NCBI RefSeq assembly: GCF_039543525.1
Contig: NZ_BAABJX010000011.1
Location: 1-64,000, forward strand
DNA from: Algivirga pacifica
GTDB lineage: Bacteria; Bacteroidota; Bacteroidia; Cytophagales; Flammeovirgaceae
DNA length: 64,000 nucleotides
Direction of reading: 5' to 3'
In this document: positions 34,349 through 42,733 of the stretch, in pieces
How the letters are laid out: the number at the start of each line of letters is the position of its first letter
Numbering within the stretch: position 1 is the stretch's first letter
Made by a program: the position numbers and the translations under genes
The notes under the pieces: generated by a model
Seen by the model: only the letters and a program-made list of their open reading frames with translations
What the model was told of the DNA's origin: nothing
The model's database searches: none

Positions 34349-34860
34349 CCGAGCGTGGACGCTCAGTGAAAGCGCTTGTAGGTCTTAGGCTAGAGCCTAA
34401 GACTAGGGCGGGGGAGGTTGAATAATTAACCGACACACTTCTTACGTGAAGAGATGGGTTGATTAAGATTGAATAAATAACCGACACAGTAGTTATCTCC
34501 ACCCTCGCCTAGGGTTAAAACCCCAGGCTCTTTTAGAGATACCGCTTTGCGGTTATCAATTCAATCTTTTTTGCAGTATACGCTAGAATAGCTCGCCACG
34601 AAGTGGCACTTCTTAAAGAGCCTGGGGCTTTAGCCCTAGGCGAAGTTGAGGGAAACATTTATGTCGGTTAATTATTCAACCTTAATAAACCCACCTCTAT
34701 GTGATGTCATCCCTTCGGGATTATATCATAAAACCCTGAAAGGGTGACATCACATAGGGGCGGATTTCAATCCGTCACTATACGGAATATGACGGATAAA
34801 TATTCAAACTTAATGAGCCTAAGATCAGGGCAGGGAGTCTTAGGGAGGACCCTAAGACTA
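34349..34860. repeat. Palindrome-rich intergenic hub
   Basis: A stretch of about 500 bp made almost wholly of self-complementary pieces. GAGCGTGGACGCTC and GTCTTAGGCTAGAGCCTAAGAC occur near the start. A pair GCCTAGGGTTAAAACCCCAG...AGAGCCTGGGGCTTTAGCCC follows, enclosed by TTGAATAATTAACCGACA and TGTCGGTTAATTATTCAA. Next are TATGTGATGTCA/TGACATCACATA and finally GTCTTAGGGAGGACCCTAAGAC. Similar modules, inverted, are at 40.7-40.94 kb. No open frame is supported. It separates convergent kinase and TonB-receptor genes. Confidence 0.75.
34734..34809. repeat. 76-bp inverted repeat, left copy
   Basis: Starts CCCTGAAAGGGTGACATCAC and ends GGATAAATATTCAA. The reverse complement of 40865-40940 matches it almost perfectly (one clear difference, GACATC versus GATATC, and minor end variation). 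The pair brackets the TonB receptor, FecR, sigma factor and MFS genes. Confidence 0.85.
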
Positions 34861-34907
34861 GTATTAGGAATGTGGTCATAGCGTCCACACTACAACCAGT
34901 ATTTAGA

Positions 34908-34956
34908 GACAAACAACTAAACAACATGAACGAGCGAAGCTAAACAATATGAACAA
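34908..34956. repeat. GTTCATA/TTGTTTA repeat abutting the TonB-receptor stop
   Basis: On the minus strand, from the receptor stop codon TGA onward: TTGTTCATATTGTTTAGCTTCGC and a repeat of GTTCATGTTGTTTAG, with the GAGCGAAGCT micro-palindrome between. The same word pattern forms the perfect 43-bp inverted repeat at 46.5 kb. Confidence 0.75.
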
Positions 34957-37539
34957 TCAAAAACGTACGCTAAATGATAAGTTTGTTAGCATTCCCGTCT
35001 GATAAATGTCTGTCAAAATAAATTCCTTTCGGGCAATCAAGGTCTTATCATAATAAGGAACGTATTGCAACTGTCGCTCTTCCAGATTCCTTCGGTCATA
35101 CACATCATATACAGTGAGTGCTACTTTGGCGTCTAGTTTTTTGGCTATTGAGAAATGATATTGGGAAGAAAGATCCAGTCGATGATACACGGGGATATCA
35201 AATGGCTCCAAGGCTAATTGAAGCAATGGTCGATCTTCAGTGGCCCGTTCGGGAAGTCCCCTGATCTCGTAATCATTGCGGCTCCAGTTCCAGGTTGCAC
35301 CTATAGAAAAGGCTTTATAGTGATAGGTACTGGCCAACTGCCATGAGTTGGTTAGGGCATCTTCATGTACTTCGGCATTGTAACGCCTTTTTCTGTGGTT
35401 GATCGCGTAGGCAACATAATAGTCGATATATTTCCCTTTCCATTCGTAAAAAACATCCACCCCTCTCGAAAGGCCTGTTCCTTGTAATAGGTTACGGTAC
35501 TCTGGGCTACGGAAAGCTATATCGGAAATGGCGCCATTGGTTCTTTTTAGGTATACCTCAGCATCCAATCGGCCTTTTCCTTTTCCAATATTTACTCCTC
35601 CGATTAAATGATCGGACTGGAGGACAGGAATATTGATATCGTCCGAAAGCAACCATAGCATATCATTACTTAAAGGGTCCGATATCTGATGCATGAACTG
35701 ATAATACCTTCCCAAGGCAAACTTTCCCCTTATCCATTGTTCTTGGTTGCCTAGCTCTCCTGACAAACGAGGGGCCCAATACCACTTTCCGGTAGGCTGA
35801 TAATACCACCCTCTTCCTCCTACCTTTAAGGATAACTCTCCTATTTGAGGCATTAACTGGGCAAATACACCCGTAGACGTCGCTGCTGATAGTTGCTCAC
35901 TTTCTTGAAGTTGATCCCTTTTGATCAGGGTATAATCCAGTTGGTTATGTTGAAGCACAGCCCCTGCATCTAAAAGACCAACGGGGGTATTCACCAATAT
36001 TTTTGGTTTGAAAGAAAGCTCTTCAAGATGCTGGTACTCCCGGTTCATCCGAGTATTTTCAGGCAATATTCTGCGACGAAATCGTTCTTCCCGCTCCATC
36101 CGCTGCTTAAAACCAGAGTATGAAGCCCGAACATGCCACTCTCCTAAAGGGTGAAAAGACAACCAGCTTAAACTAGCCCCTGTGTTAGACCAATGTCGCC
36201 TATCCCAAGAAGTATACTGCCTGACAGCACTCATATTTTGGGGAGCTGTAGTTAACTGACTTCTGAAATGATCTTCTGCTCCCAAGACACTTAAGGTCAA
36301 TAGGTGATCTGTATGGGGCCTCCATAGTAACTTTACATTCCAATCATTATAAGTCGTTTGTGGACGAAGCTGGTGCACATAAAAATCGCCGGTAGCCGTT
36401 CCTTGGTCGTAACGATCTGCCGGACGCAGCATAACTTCCTCCTCCGTAAGGTCAGCAGTCAGTTTCCCCCATAATGGATGAGATGTTCTGCCCGCCAAAA
36501 GCAAGGATAATTTATTTTTTACAATAGGAAATGATAGGTTAGCACTGGCTTGAAGTAACTGCAAACTCACCTCCCCCTCTACCCGTTGAAAGTAGGGCTC
36601 CTTTAAATGAATATCTAAAATACTGGATACCCTTGCGCCGTATCGGGAATCAAACCCTCCTTTTAATAATGTCAGGCTATCAACTACTGCAGGATTAAAA
36701 ACATTGAAAAGCCCAAAGTAATGCTCCCATTGAAATACGGTAAACCCATCGGCCAAGGTGAGGTTTTGGTCGGCAGTTCCTCCCCTTACTTGTAAAGACG
36801 CTCCTCCTCCCGTCCGTTCTACTCCCGGCAACATCTGTAAGGCATAGAGGGCATTATCCTCTGTAGCGGCTGCCAACCCAGAAACGACGGACTTCTCCAC
36901 CTTCACTGCTGAAGCTTGTCCTTCAGAAGAGAATCCTTCCAAAGAATCTTTTTCCAAAACTTCCAGCGCCTCCATCTGCAAGACTGATTTACGCAAGAGA
37001 ATGGGAGCATCACCCATAAAATCACGCACAGCAATCTGCACAGGCTGAAACCCCACATACCGAATACTCAGGGTATCCGTCTTCCTTGGCGATAAGGTAA
37101 AGCTACCATCTTCTCCTGTCAGTATTCCTTTTTGCTCCTGCTGCATAGCTACCATTGCAAAAGGCAAGGGGGCCTTCGTCTCCGCATCCAGAACATATTG
37201 TTTAAGGGTCACACGAGGCGCTTCATCTTTTCGATAGATCACCACATGTTTTCCATTAATCAGGTCAAATGAAAGGGGTGTGGAAGATAACAATTGCTGT
37301 ATTGCTTCTTTGATCTCCAGTTCTTGAAAAGAAATCGTTACACTAATCTCCTTAACTTTTTCAGGGTCGTATGACACATAATATCCTTGTTGTTTTAGCT
37401 CCCTAAAAACGGTTTCTAAAGGTATATTACGATAATCCCCACTCCATTTGGAAACTGGGATAATAGCTTCTTGTGCCTGTAGAAAAACAGTAGATAATAT
37501 ACAGAGCGCAATGGTAAGCTTTATAGTCTTGATAATCAT
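34957..37539 (-). CDS. STN-domain TonB-dependent outer-membrane receptor
   Basis: An 860-residue outer-membrane transducer-type receptor. Signal peptide (about 1-22, ending FLQAQ), then an STN (secretin/TonB short N-terminal) domain (about 35-105: IPLETVFRELKQQGYYVSYD), which in this family signals to a FecR anti-sigma factor. A carboxypeptidase-regulatory-like domain follows (about 110-185: YVLDAETKAPLPFAMVAM), then a plug (EDNALYALQMLPGVERTGGGASLQVRGG) and a beta-barrel ending in the aromatic terminal strand LSFSVRF. It should import a scarce ligand (siderophore, vitamin or glycan) and report its presence. Operon order sigma-fecR-receptor supports this. No SusD-like partner is adjacent. Confidence 0.93.
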   Translation of the reverse strand: MIIKTIKLTIALCILSTVFLQAQEAIIPVSKWSGDYRNIPLETVFRELKQQGYYVSYDPEKVKEISVTISFQELEIKEAIQQLLSSTPLSFDLINGKHVVIYRKDEAPRVTLKQYVLDAETKAPLPFAMVAMQQEQKGILTGEDGSFTLSPRKTDTLSIRYVGFQPVQIAVRDFMGDAPILLRKSVLQMEALEVLEKDSLEGFSSEGQASAVKVEKSVVSGLAAATEDNALYALQMLPGVERTGGGASLQVRGGTADQNLTLADGFTVFQWEHYFGLFNVFNPAVVDSLTLLKGGFDSRYGARVSSILDIHLKEPYFQRVEGEVSLQLLQASANLSFPIVKNKLSLLLAGRTSHPLWGKLTADLTEEEVMLRPADRYDQGTATGDFYVHQLRPQTTYNDWNVKLLWRPHTDHLLTLSVLGAEDHFRSQLTTAPQNMSAVRQYTSWDRRHWSNTGASLSWLSFHPLGEWHVRASYSGFKQRMEREERFRRRILPENTRMNREYQHLEELSFKPKILVNTPVGLLDAGAVLQHNQLDYTLIKRDQLQESEQLSAATSTGVFAQLMPQIGELSLKVGGRGWYYQPTGKWYWAPRLSGELGNQEQWIRGKFALGRYYQFMHQISDPLSNDMLWLLSDDINIPVLQSDHLIGGVNIGKGKGRLDAEVYLKRTNGAISDIAFRSPEYRNLLQGTGLSRGVDVFYEWKGKYIDYYVAYAINHRKRRYNAEVHEDALTNSWQLASTYHYKAFSIGATWNWSRNDYEIRGLPERATEDRPLLQLALEPFDIPVYHRLDLSSQYHFSIAKKLDAKVALTVYDVYDRRNLEERQLQYVPYYDKTLIARKEFILTDIYQTGMLTNLSFSVRF

Positions 37540-37562
37540 ATATTTTCCTTGTAGTTGGTTTC

Positions 37563-37631
37563 GTTTATCGCTTATTGGTTATCGCTTACCCTTTATAATT
37601 AATAATAAACGATAAGCAATAAACGATAAAC
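37563..37631. repeat. GTTTATC heptamer inverted repeat between fecR and receptor
   Basis: The left side is GTTTATC, GCTTATT, GGTTATC, GCTTACC; the right side is the complementary ATAAACG, ATAAGCA, ATAAACG, ATAAAC. The two sides fold as one long imperfect hairpin inside the sigma-fecR-receptor operon. Confidence 0.85.
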
Positions 37632-37640
37632 CCCAACATG

Positions 37641-38615
37641 CTACTTCTTCTCAAACACTTGAACCTTCTTCCCTTCTACTTGATAAGACAACCCCATTGG
37701 TTTTAGTACAACTAAAAGGGCCAGTTCCAAATCATTATTCATAAAGGTCCCCGTATAATAACGTGTAGAAAGACCCAGGTTCTCGGCATTGATCTCGACG
37801 CCAAACTGTCGCTCTATTTCCTCAAATACCTGTATCAATGGCTGCTGTTCAAAATCAAAGGTTCCCGAAATCCAGGCAGGTTCTTCATGGTTTTGAGGGG
37901 TAGACTGCTTCTGCAATTTACCTTTGGTTGTCAGGTCCACCTTTTCACCTTTGGTTAGAATTTCCTTCTGACCTTTGGAGGCTACCTGTACCTTTCCGGT
38001 ATAACAAACGACCTTAAAGTCATTATCACGGGTATAGATATTAAAAGATGTTCCTAGTACAGACACTTCTCCATGAGGGGTTTCCACTGAAAAGGTACTT
38101 CCCTTTTTCACTTTAAAGAATGCTTCCCCTTGAAGGGTCACCCGACGGTCATTCTCCCAATCGTCTTCGGAAAATTCCACAGTAGAATAAGCATTCAGCA
38201 TAACTTCAGAACCATCGGGAAGTTTCACCTGTTTTTGTTCCATGGCCAACGCTTGCATAGTCACCAATGCCGATTGCTGATTGAGCCAATACCCTATTCC
38301 CAAAGCCATCACCAATAATGCTGCCGCCACTGAAGTCCACCAAGGAGTGATACTTCTGGATTTGGGAATGGCTTTAGAAGTACCCTGCCTACCTTGCTCG
38401 ATACGTCCCCAGAGTTGTGTTACTTTTTCAGCTGACAGTTCCCTTTCCTCTACCTTTACGCCTTGGCATAATACCTTTTTGGCGTACATGACCGCCTCCC
38501 TTTCCTCAGGGTGCTCCTGTATATATTGCTCCCAATAGGCTTTATGGGTTTCATCTCCCAAGGCCCAGGCACAAAAATCAGGATTATCTAAATATTTATC
38601 TATGGAGAAATTCAT
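37641..38615 (-). CDS. FecR-family anti-sigma factor
   Basis: A 324-residue inner-membrane anti-sigma regulator. The cytoplasmic N-terminus (about 1-88, DNPDFCAWALGDETHKAYWEQY and following) would hold the sigma factor. A single membrane helix (about 92-110, WWTSVAAALLVMALGIGYW) leads to a periplasmic FecR domain (KQVKLPDGSEVMLNAYSTVEF, VTLQGEAFFKVKKG, VLGTSFNIY) and a C-terminal DUF4974-like STN-binding domain (LIQVFEEIERQFGVEINAEN). It sits between the ECF sigma gene and the STN receptor gene, the standard arrangement for surface signalling. Heptamer arrays occupy both intergenic gaps of this operon. Confidence 0.94.
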   Translation of the reverse strand: MNFSIDKYLDNPDFCAWALGDETHKAYWEQYIQEHPEEREAVMYAKKVLCQGVKVEERELSAEKVTQLWGRIEQGRQGTSKAIPKSRSITPWWTSVAAALLVMALGIGYWLNQQSALVTMQALAMEQKQVKLPDGSEVMLNAYSTVEFSEDDWENDRRVTLQGEAFFKVKKGSTFSVETPHGEVSVLGTSFNIYTRDNDFKVVCYTGKVQVASKGQKEILTKGEKVDLTTKGKLQKQSTPQNHEEPAWISGTFDFEQQPLIQVFEEIERQFGVEINAENLGLSTRYYTGTFMNNDLELALLVVLKPMGLSYQVEGKKVQVFEKK

Positions 38616-38627
38616 CTCTATGTTTAG

Positions 38628-38662
38628 GTTTATCGCTTATTGTTTATTGCTTATCGTTTCTA
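38628..38662. repeat. GTTTATC heptamer array between sigma and fecR
   Basis: Five 7-bp units: GTTTATC, GCTTATT, GTTTATT, GCTTATC, GTTTCTA. Same unit family as the array in the next gap of the operon (37563) and upstream of mutS2 (24880). Confidence 0.85.
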
Positions 38663-38708
38663 TTCCTTCAACGATACGTCTCTTGGCAATTCCTATTCAG
38701 GAAATACC

Positions 38709-39299
38709 TCAGGACCACTTTTGTACTGAAAAAAAGAGTAAAAAATAGAGTAAGGCACTTCCTCCCATCTCCGACTTCATCTTTTTTAACGCCTCACTTT
38801 GGAGATTCCTTACCGACTGATTACTAATCTGCATCAGCTCACTCACCTCTTCAGGGCTCATTTCTAAATAAAAGCGTAGATAGATCACCTCTTTTTGTCG
38901 TTTGGATAAACTGTTGAGTGTTTTCTCCAGCTTTTGCTTGTTGATGCGATCTCCCTCAGCAGCAACTATCTGGTCTTCTACCGTAAAATCAAGTACAAAG
39001 TCTATCGATTGATGCTCTTCTTCCAGAGAAACATTCTTATTTCTGCTCATCCTACGATACAGGTCTCGCTTCAAGGAAGACATCAGGTAAAACTTAATTG
39101 CATCTGTTTCCCCCAGCGTACTTCTTTTCTCCCAGAGCCTCAAGAAAAGGTCTTGTATGGCATCTTCTACCAAAGCACTATCCTGACAGCACTTGTAGCC
39201 ATATTTATATAGCAGTTGAATGTATTGTGAGAAAATTTCTTTGAGTGCAGTTTCTTCTCCACTCCTTAATTGGTTCCATAGTTCCCTGTCCGTGGTCAT
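38709..39299 (-). CDS. ECF-type RNA polymerase sigma factor
   Basis: A 196-residue ECF sigma-70 factor of the Bacteroidota FecI-like type. Region 2 has DSALVEDAIQDLFLRLWEKRSTL (about residues 40-62) and region 4 has LSKRQKEVIYLRFYLEMSPEEVSELMQISNQSVRNL with the helix-turn-helix. It ends in a hydrophobic tail (ALLYFLLFFSVQKW), as several Bacteroidota homologues do. First gene of the operon with the FecR anti-sigma and STN receptor, whose transcription it is expected to drive on ligand binding. Divergent from the MFS gene, with 114 bp between. Confidence 0.95.
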   Translation of the reverse strand: MTTDRELWNQLRSGEETALKEIFSQYIQLLYKYGYKCCQDSALVEDAIQDLFLRLWEKRSTLGETDAIKFYLMSSLKRDLYRRMSRNKNVSLEEEHQSIDFVLDFTVEDQIVAAEGDRINKQKLEKTLNSLSKRQKEVIYLRFYLEMSPEEVSELMQISNQSVRNLQSEALKKMKSEMGGSALLYFLLFFSVQKWS

Positions 39300-39413
39300 C
39301 AGGAAAAGGTTAAGTTGAATAAAAATAAAAACAAACCTTTCGGTTCGGGTCTTATACTATAACGAGAAAAAGATAGTAATATTTAATGATATTTTAGCGT
39401 TCACTTATACGCC

Positions 39414-40586
39414 ATGAAAAACAAACGAATTCTTTTAACGGTCATTGTCCTTGCACAGTTCTGCTGTACGTCCCTTTGGTTTGCGGGCAATGGGGTAATC
39501 AACGAACTAATTATCACTTTTCAACTTCCAGAAGGAAGCTTAGGTCACCTTACCGCTGCCGTACAACTAGGTTTTATTATGGGTACCTTATTGTTTGCCT
39601 TACTGACTATTTCCGATCGATTTTCTCCATCGCTGGTGTTTATGGGTTGTGCACTACTAGGCGCAGGTTTTAATGTGTCAATATTATGGGAAGAACATAC
39701 CCTTTGGAGTCTGCTGTTCTTACGGTTTATGACAGGATTTTTTCTGGCAGGTATTTACCCTGTAGGGATGAAAATTGCCGCTGACTATTTTGATAAAGGA
39801 TTAGGGAAATCCCTAGGCTTCTTGGTAGGAGCATTGGTGTTAGGCACTGCCTTTCCGCATTTCCTTAAAACACTGACCGTTGGATTTTCATGGGAATATG
39901 TGATATGGATTACGACGGCGCTAGCCACCTTAGGTGGTACCTGTTTATACTTATTGGTTCCGGATGGCCCCTACCGTAAGCGCAGTCAGGCCGTCGATCT
40001 CTTAGCTTTTTTCAAGGTGTTCACCAATCCTTCGTTTCGTTCTGCCGCCTTCGGGTATTTTGGACATATGTGGGAGCTTTACGCATTTTGGGCATTTGTC
40101 CCTCTTTTATTAAGTACTTACCAAGAGCATCATCCTGTCACCGCTCAATGGAATATTCCCTTACTCTCTTTTAGCATCATCGGTATTGGCGGTATTGCCT
40201 GTGTCATCGGGGGATATATCGCTAGTGTCATAGGGACACAACGCACCGCCTTAATAGCCTTGATCAGTTCCGGGGTATGTTGCTTGCTCTCTCCATTCAT
40301 GCTGCAGGTCCCTTCTGGGTCGATCTTTATCCTTTACCTATTCATCTGGGGAATGACTGTTGTCGCAGACTCTCCCCTATTCTCCACCCTGGTTGCCAAC
40401 AATGCCCCTACAGCTACAAAGGGAACGGCCCTAACGATTGTCAACTGTATTGGGTTTGCCATCACCATTGTAAGTATTCAATGGCTTAACTACCTGAAAG
40501 AAGAGGGCATGATCACTTATGGTTTTGCTTTTCTTGCTATAGGTCCGTTGTTGGGGGTGGTGGCTTTGAGGAGGGGGAATGTTTGA
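39414..40586 (+). CDS. MFS transporter
   Basis: A 390-residue major facilitator superfamily permease with about twelve membrane helices. The loop between helices 2 and 3 is replaced by LTISDRFSPS; RFMTGFFLAGIYPVGMKIAADYF carries the GxxxGxxxP-like pattern of helices 4-5. Substrate unknown. It is transcribed away from the sigma/FecR/TonB operon, and the four genes together are bracketed by an inverted repeat, so it may move the same compound across the inner membrane; that is inference. A 44-bp palindrome lies just past its stop. Confidence 0.88.
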   Translation: MKNKRILLTVIVLAQFCCTSLWFAGNGVINELIITFQLPEGSLGHLTAAVQLGFIMGTLLFALLTISDRFSPSLVFMGCALLGAGFNVSILWEEHTLWSLLFLRFMTGFFLAGIYPVGMKIAADYFDKGLGKSLGFLVGALVLGTAFPHFLKTLTVGFSWEYVIWITTALATLGGTCLYLLVPDGPYRKRSQAVDLLAFFKVFTNPSFRSAAFGYFGHMWELYAFWAFVPLLLSTYQEHHPVTAQWNIPLLSFSIIGIGGIACVIGGYIASVIGTQRTALIALISSGVCCLLSPFMLQVPSGSIFILYLFIWGMTVVADSPLFSTLVANNAPTATKGTALTIVNCIGFAITIVSIQWLNYLKEEGMITYGFAFLAIGPLLGVVALRRGNV

Positions 40587-40595
40587 TTGCCAGAT

Positions 40596-40639
40596 CCTGT
40601 CCGTAGGGGTATTCCTGCAGGAATGCCCCTACGGACAGG
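40596..40639 (+). terminator. 44-bp near-perfect palindrome after the MFS gene
   Basis: Two 22-bp arms meet at a CTGCAG centre with essentially no loop, beginning CCTGTCCGTAGGGG and ending CCCCTACGGACAGG, with one mismatched pair. It lies 10 bp past the MFS stop. It may terminate transcription, but the GC-rich loopless form also fits a REP-like dispersed palindrome. Confidence 0.6.
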
Positions 40640-40864
40640 CTTGGGTAAAAAGGAATAGGTAATATTGTAGGATTACCCGACGGGGACACCGTGTAATGGG
40701 TGATATTCCCCCGACACTGGTCTTAGGCTCAGCCACGTCATGTAATGATAAGACCTAAAAGCGCTTTCGCCGAGCGTCCACGCTCGGGTGGTATGAGTGA
40801 AAAATGGAGGTTGAATAAATAACCAACGTTATAATAATCCTCATCTCCGCCTAGGGTTGATTAA

Positions 40865-40940
40865 GGTTGAATATTTATCCGTCATATTCCGTATAGTGAC
40901 GGATTGAAATCCGCCCCTATGTGATATCACCCTTTCAGGG
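40865..40940. repeat. 76-bp inverted repeat, right copy
   Basis: Inverted partner of 34734-34809. Begins TTGAATATTTATCCGTCATA and ends CACCCTTTCAGGG. Immediately followed by a promoter motif. Confidence 0.85.
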
Positions 40941-40970
40941 TTTGAGTAGCATACAATTCAGTTATCTTTG
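40941..40970 (+). promoter_or_regulatory. Full Bacteroidota promoter match without a clear gene
   Basis: TTTG (40941-40944), an 18-bp spacer and TATCTTTG (40963-40970) match the -33/-7 consensus in both boxes, the best promoter seen in the window. Only a 21-codon frame starts behind it, so it may drive a small RNA, a tiny peptide, or be the remains of a deleted gene. Confidence 0.6.
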
Positions 40971-41145
40971 CTAGGAATGGAACGCAAAAGTATGTTAGTT
41001 CAAAGATGTCCTTGGACTTTCGTCATTTTGGGTACAAGATAATCACGCCATGTAATGGTTGCACCAACAAATATGTTTGTAAAAAAATGGAAGGTTAGTA
41101 AACCCATTGATATTGTCTATTCAAATATGCTATAAATGAACAGGG

Positions 41146-41622
41146 TTACTCTTTCTTATAAAAAGGTATATGTAAAGTGTAACTCATTTCATCAGGATAC
41201 GATTTTAATGATAAAGAATATCTAAGTTCTGTATTTTCAATTATCCAATTAAAATACTTTTTATTTTTACTGATAAATGCTGGTACATATTCCCAAGGAA
41301 TGTAATGTTTTCCCTCAACAGAGGAATCACCTGATTTGTAATTATTTATATTCTTTAAAAGAATTTTCTCATTACTCTTTAATATTACTAGCACACCTAT
41401 TAAATGATATTTTTTTACAGTTAAATTTGAGTCTAATAATAAATTATACTTCAAGTATCCCTTTTCAAAAGATTGAGGTACATTTTGAATTTCAATTCTT
41501 TCAACTGGAAAGCTTGTAATACTTATGGTATCTGGGAAATATAAAAAACTACTATCAGTTTGAGCAAAAGTAACTGTTTGTTTAAAGAATATTAGTGATA
41601 AAAATAATAGAATATGCTTCAT
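41146..41622 (-). CDS. Small exported protein, unknown
   Basis: A 158-residue protein with a signal peptide (about 1-21, ending VTFAQ). The mature part is strand-rich (FPVERIEIQNVPQSFEKGYL, YHLIGVLVILKSNEKILL) and lacks cysteines; it ends SYTLHIPFYKKE. No family recognised. Very AT-rich, similar to the 19-23 kb genes. It lies alone between palindromic regions and is transcribed toward the 76-bp repeat and the bare promoter. Confidence 0.55.
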   Translation of the reverse strand: MKHILLFLSLIFFKQTVTFAQTDSSFLYFPDTISITSFPVERIEIQNVPQSFEKGYLKYNLLLDSNLTVKKYHLIGVLVILKSNEKILLKNINNYKSGDSSVEGKHYIPWEYVPAFISKNKKYFNWIIENTELRYSLSLKSYPDEMSYTLHIPFYKKE

Positions 41623-41778
41623 TATTTATAATTGATTATGGGGTATAACATTTTGATTTGAGGTGGGTTATAAGCTCTGGAGTTGCTACATTCCGTTAAG
41701 TTAAAAAGGACAGGAGAAAGATACCATCGCTTTCTTTTATTAATACAAGCCTACAAGGGCTATAGACCATACAAATCC

Positions 41779-41821
41779 GCCTCTTGTACGGCCGCGCCAA
41801 TGGCGCGGCCGTACAAGAGGC
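41779..41821. repeat. Perfect 21-bp-arm GC-rich palindrome
   Basis: GCCTCTTGTACGGCCGCGCC and its exact complement are separated by a single base. It is about 70% G+C in an AT-rich intergenic region, 37 bp from the 3' end of the flippase-like gene. It could terminate that gene but has no T tract. Confidence 0.8.
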
Positions 41822-41857
41822 TTGCAATGATATATCTACCTAAATATAACCCTCTCC

Positions 41858-42733
41858 TTAAGCTCCCTCCTCCACTTTCATCCCCACTCCCGTAAAAGAA
41901 CTCAGCGCCGTAATCATAAAGAACAACATCGAAAAGACTACGGCCTTTTCCTCTGAAATCCCTGTATAGGCTGCAGCATAGATAAAGACCAGCTCACGGG
42001 CTCCTACGCCCCCTACTGTAAAAGGGATAATGGCGACAATCGAAGAGATCAGGAAGAGCGTAAGGTATTCTGGAATGTATTCATCAACTCCTAAGGCTTG
42101 CAGAATGAAATAGGCACAAAGCAGTTGAAAAAGCTGTACCAGCAAGGACCATTGGAAGGCCTTATGGTTGGGATTGGCGGTGGCTTTGAAGATTAATCGA
42201 CTGCCTACCACAAAGATTGGGTAAGCAATAATGGCTATGAACAAACTTAGGCCTGCCCATAACGGATAGCCCATGTCATATCCCAGGAAAGTAATCAATA
42301 ATAAAGCGTAAATCCCTAAGGCCATCATGCCATTTAGTCGATCCAGCAATAGGGCCTGAAAAATTTTGGTACGCGGTATGGTATACCATTTTCCTAGCAA
42401 GAAAATCTTATACCCATCTCCTCCTATTCCTCCGGGAAGAAATAAGTTATAGAACATTCCGAGGTAATATAGCTTCAGGTTCAGAAGTGCAGTTACCCCT
42501 ATATCGATCGCCTTCAAGAAGAGATGTAATCGAAAGGCACTGCTAATCTTGGAAAAATTAAAAAATAGAAAAGCAACGAATAAAGCCCAAGGCGATGCTC
42601 CTTTGAGCACCTCCCAGGCTTTATCCATTTCTATCTTTTGGGTAACCAGGTAAACGGCCCCTATGGTCAACAATAACTTGAGCGCAAATTTAATGAGCTT
42701 CTTCTGCGGCGGGGTTAAATACTTCTCTAACAT
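41858..42733 (-). CDS. Flippase-like membrane protein (UPF0104/lysylphosphatidylglycerol synthase TM family)
   Basis: A 291-residue polytopic protein of the UPF0104/LPG-synthase TM family, with about eight membrane segments. Family features are the N-terminal helix pair, SSAFRLHLFLKAI, LYYLGMFYNLFLPGGIGGDGYK near residues 85-107 and FTVGGVGARELVFIYAA near 240. Such proteins are thought to move lipid-linked products across the inner membrane. The start lies inside the preceding GT2 gene (44-bp overlap), so the pair is probably translationally coupled and acts on the same lipid-linked sugar. Confidence 0.9.
   Translation of the reverse strand: MLEKYLTPPQKKLIKFALKLLLTIGAVYLVTQKIEMDKAWEVLKGASPWALFVAFLFFNFSKISSAFRLHLFLKAIDIGVTALLNLKLYYLGMFYNLFLPGGIGGDGYKIFLLGKWYTIPRTKIFQALLLDRLNGMMALGIYALLLITFLGYDMGYPLWAGLSLFIAIIAYPIFVVGSRLIFKATANPNHKAFQWSLLVQLFQLLCAYFILQALGVDEYIPEYLTLFLISSIVAIIPFTVGGVGARELVFIYAAAYTGISEEKAVVFSMLFFMITALSSFTGVGMKVEEGA

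Larger units (their letters stand above)
40640..41145. other. Intergenic region with palindromic modules and a bare promoter
   Basis: No convincing gene. Contains a GAGCGTCCACGCTC palindrome near 40771, words GGTTGAATAAATAACC and GCCTAGGGTTGATT shared with the 34.3-34.9 kb hub in inverted orientation, the 76-bp repeat, and a strong promoter motif at 40941-40970. After that comes only a 21-codon open frame (ATG 40977 to stop 41042) of no recognised family. Confidence 0.55.
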
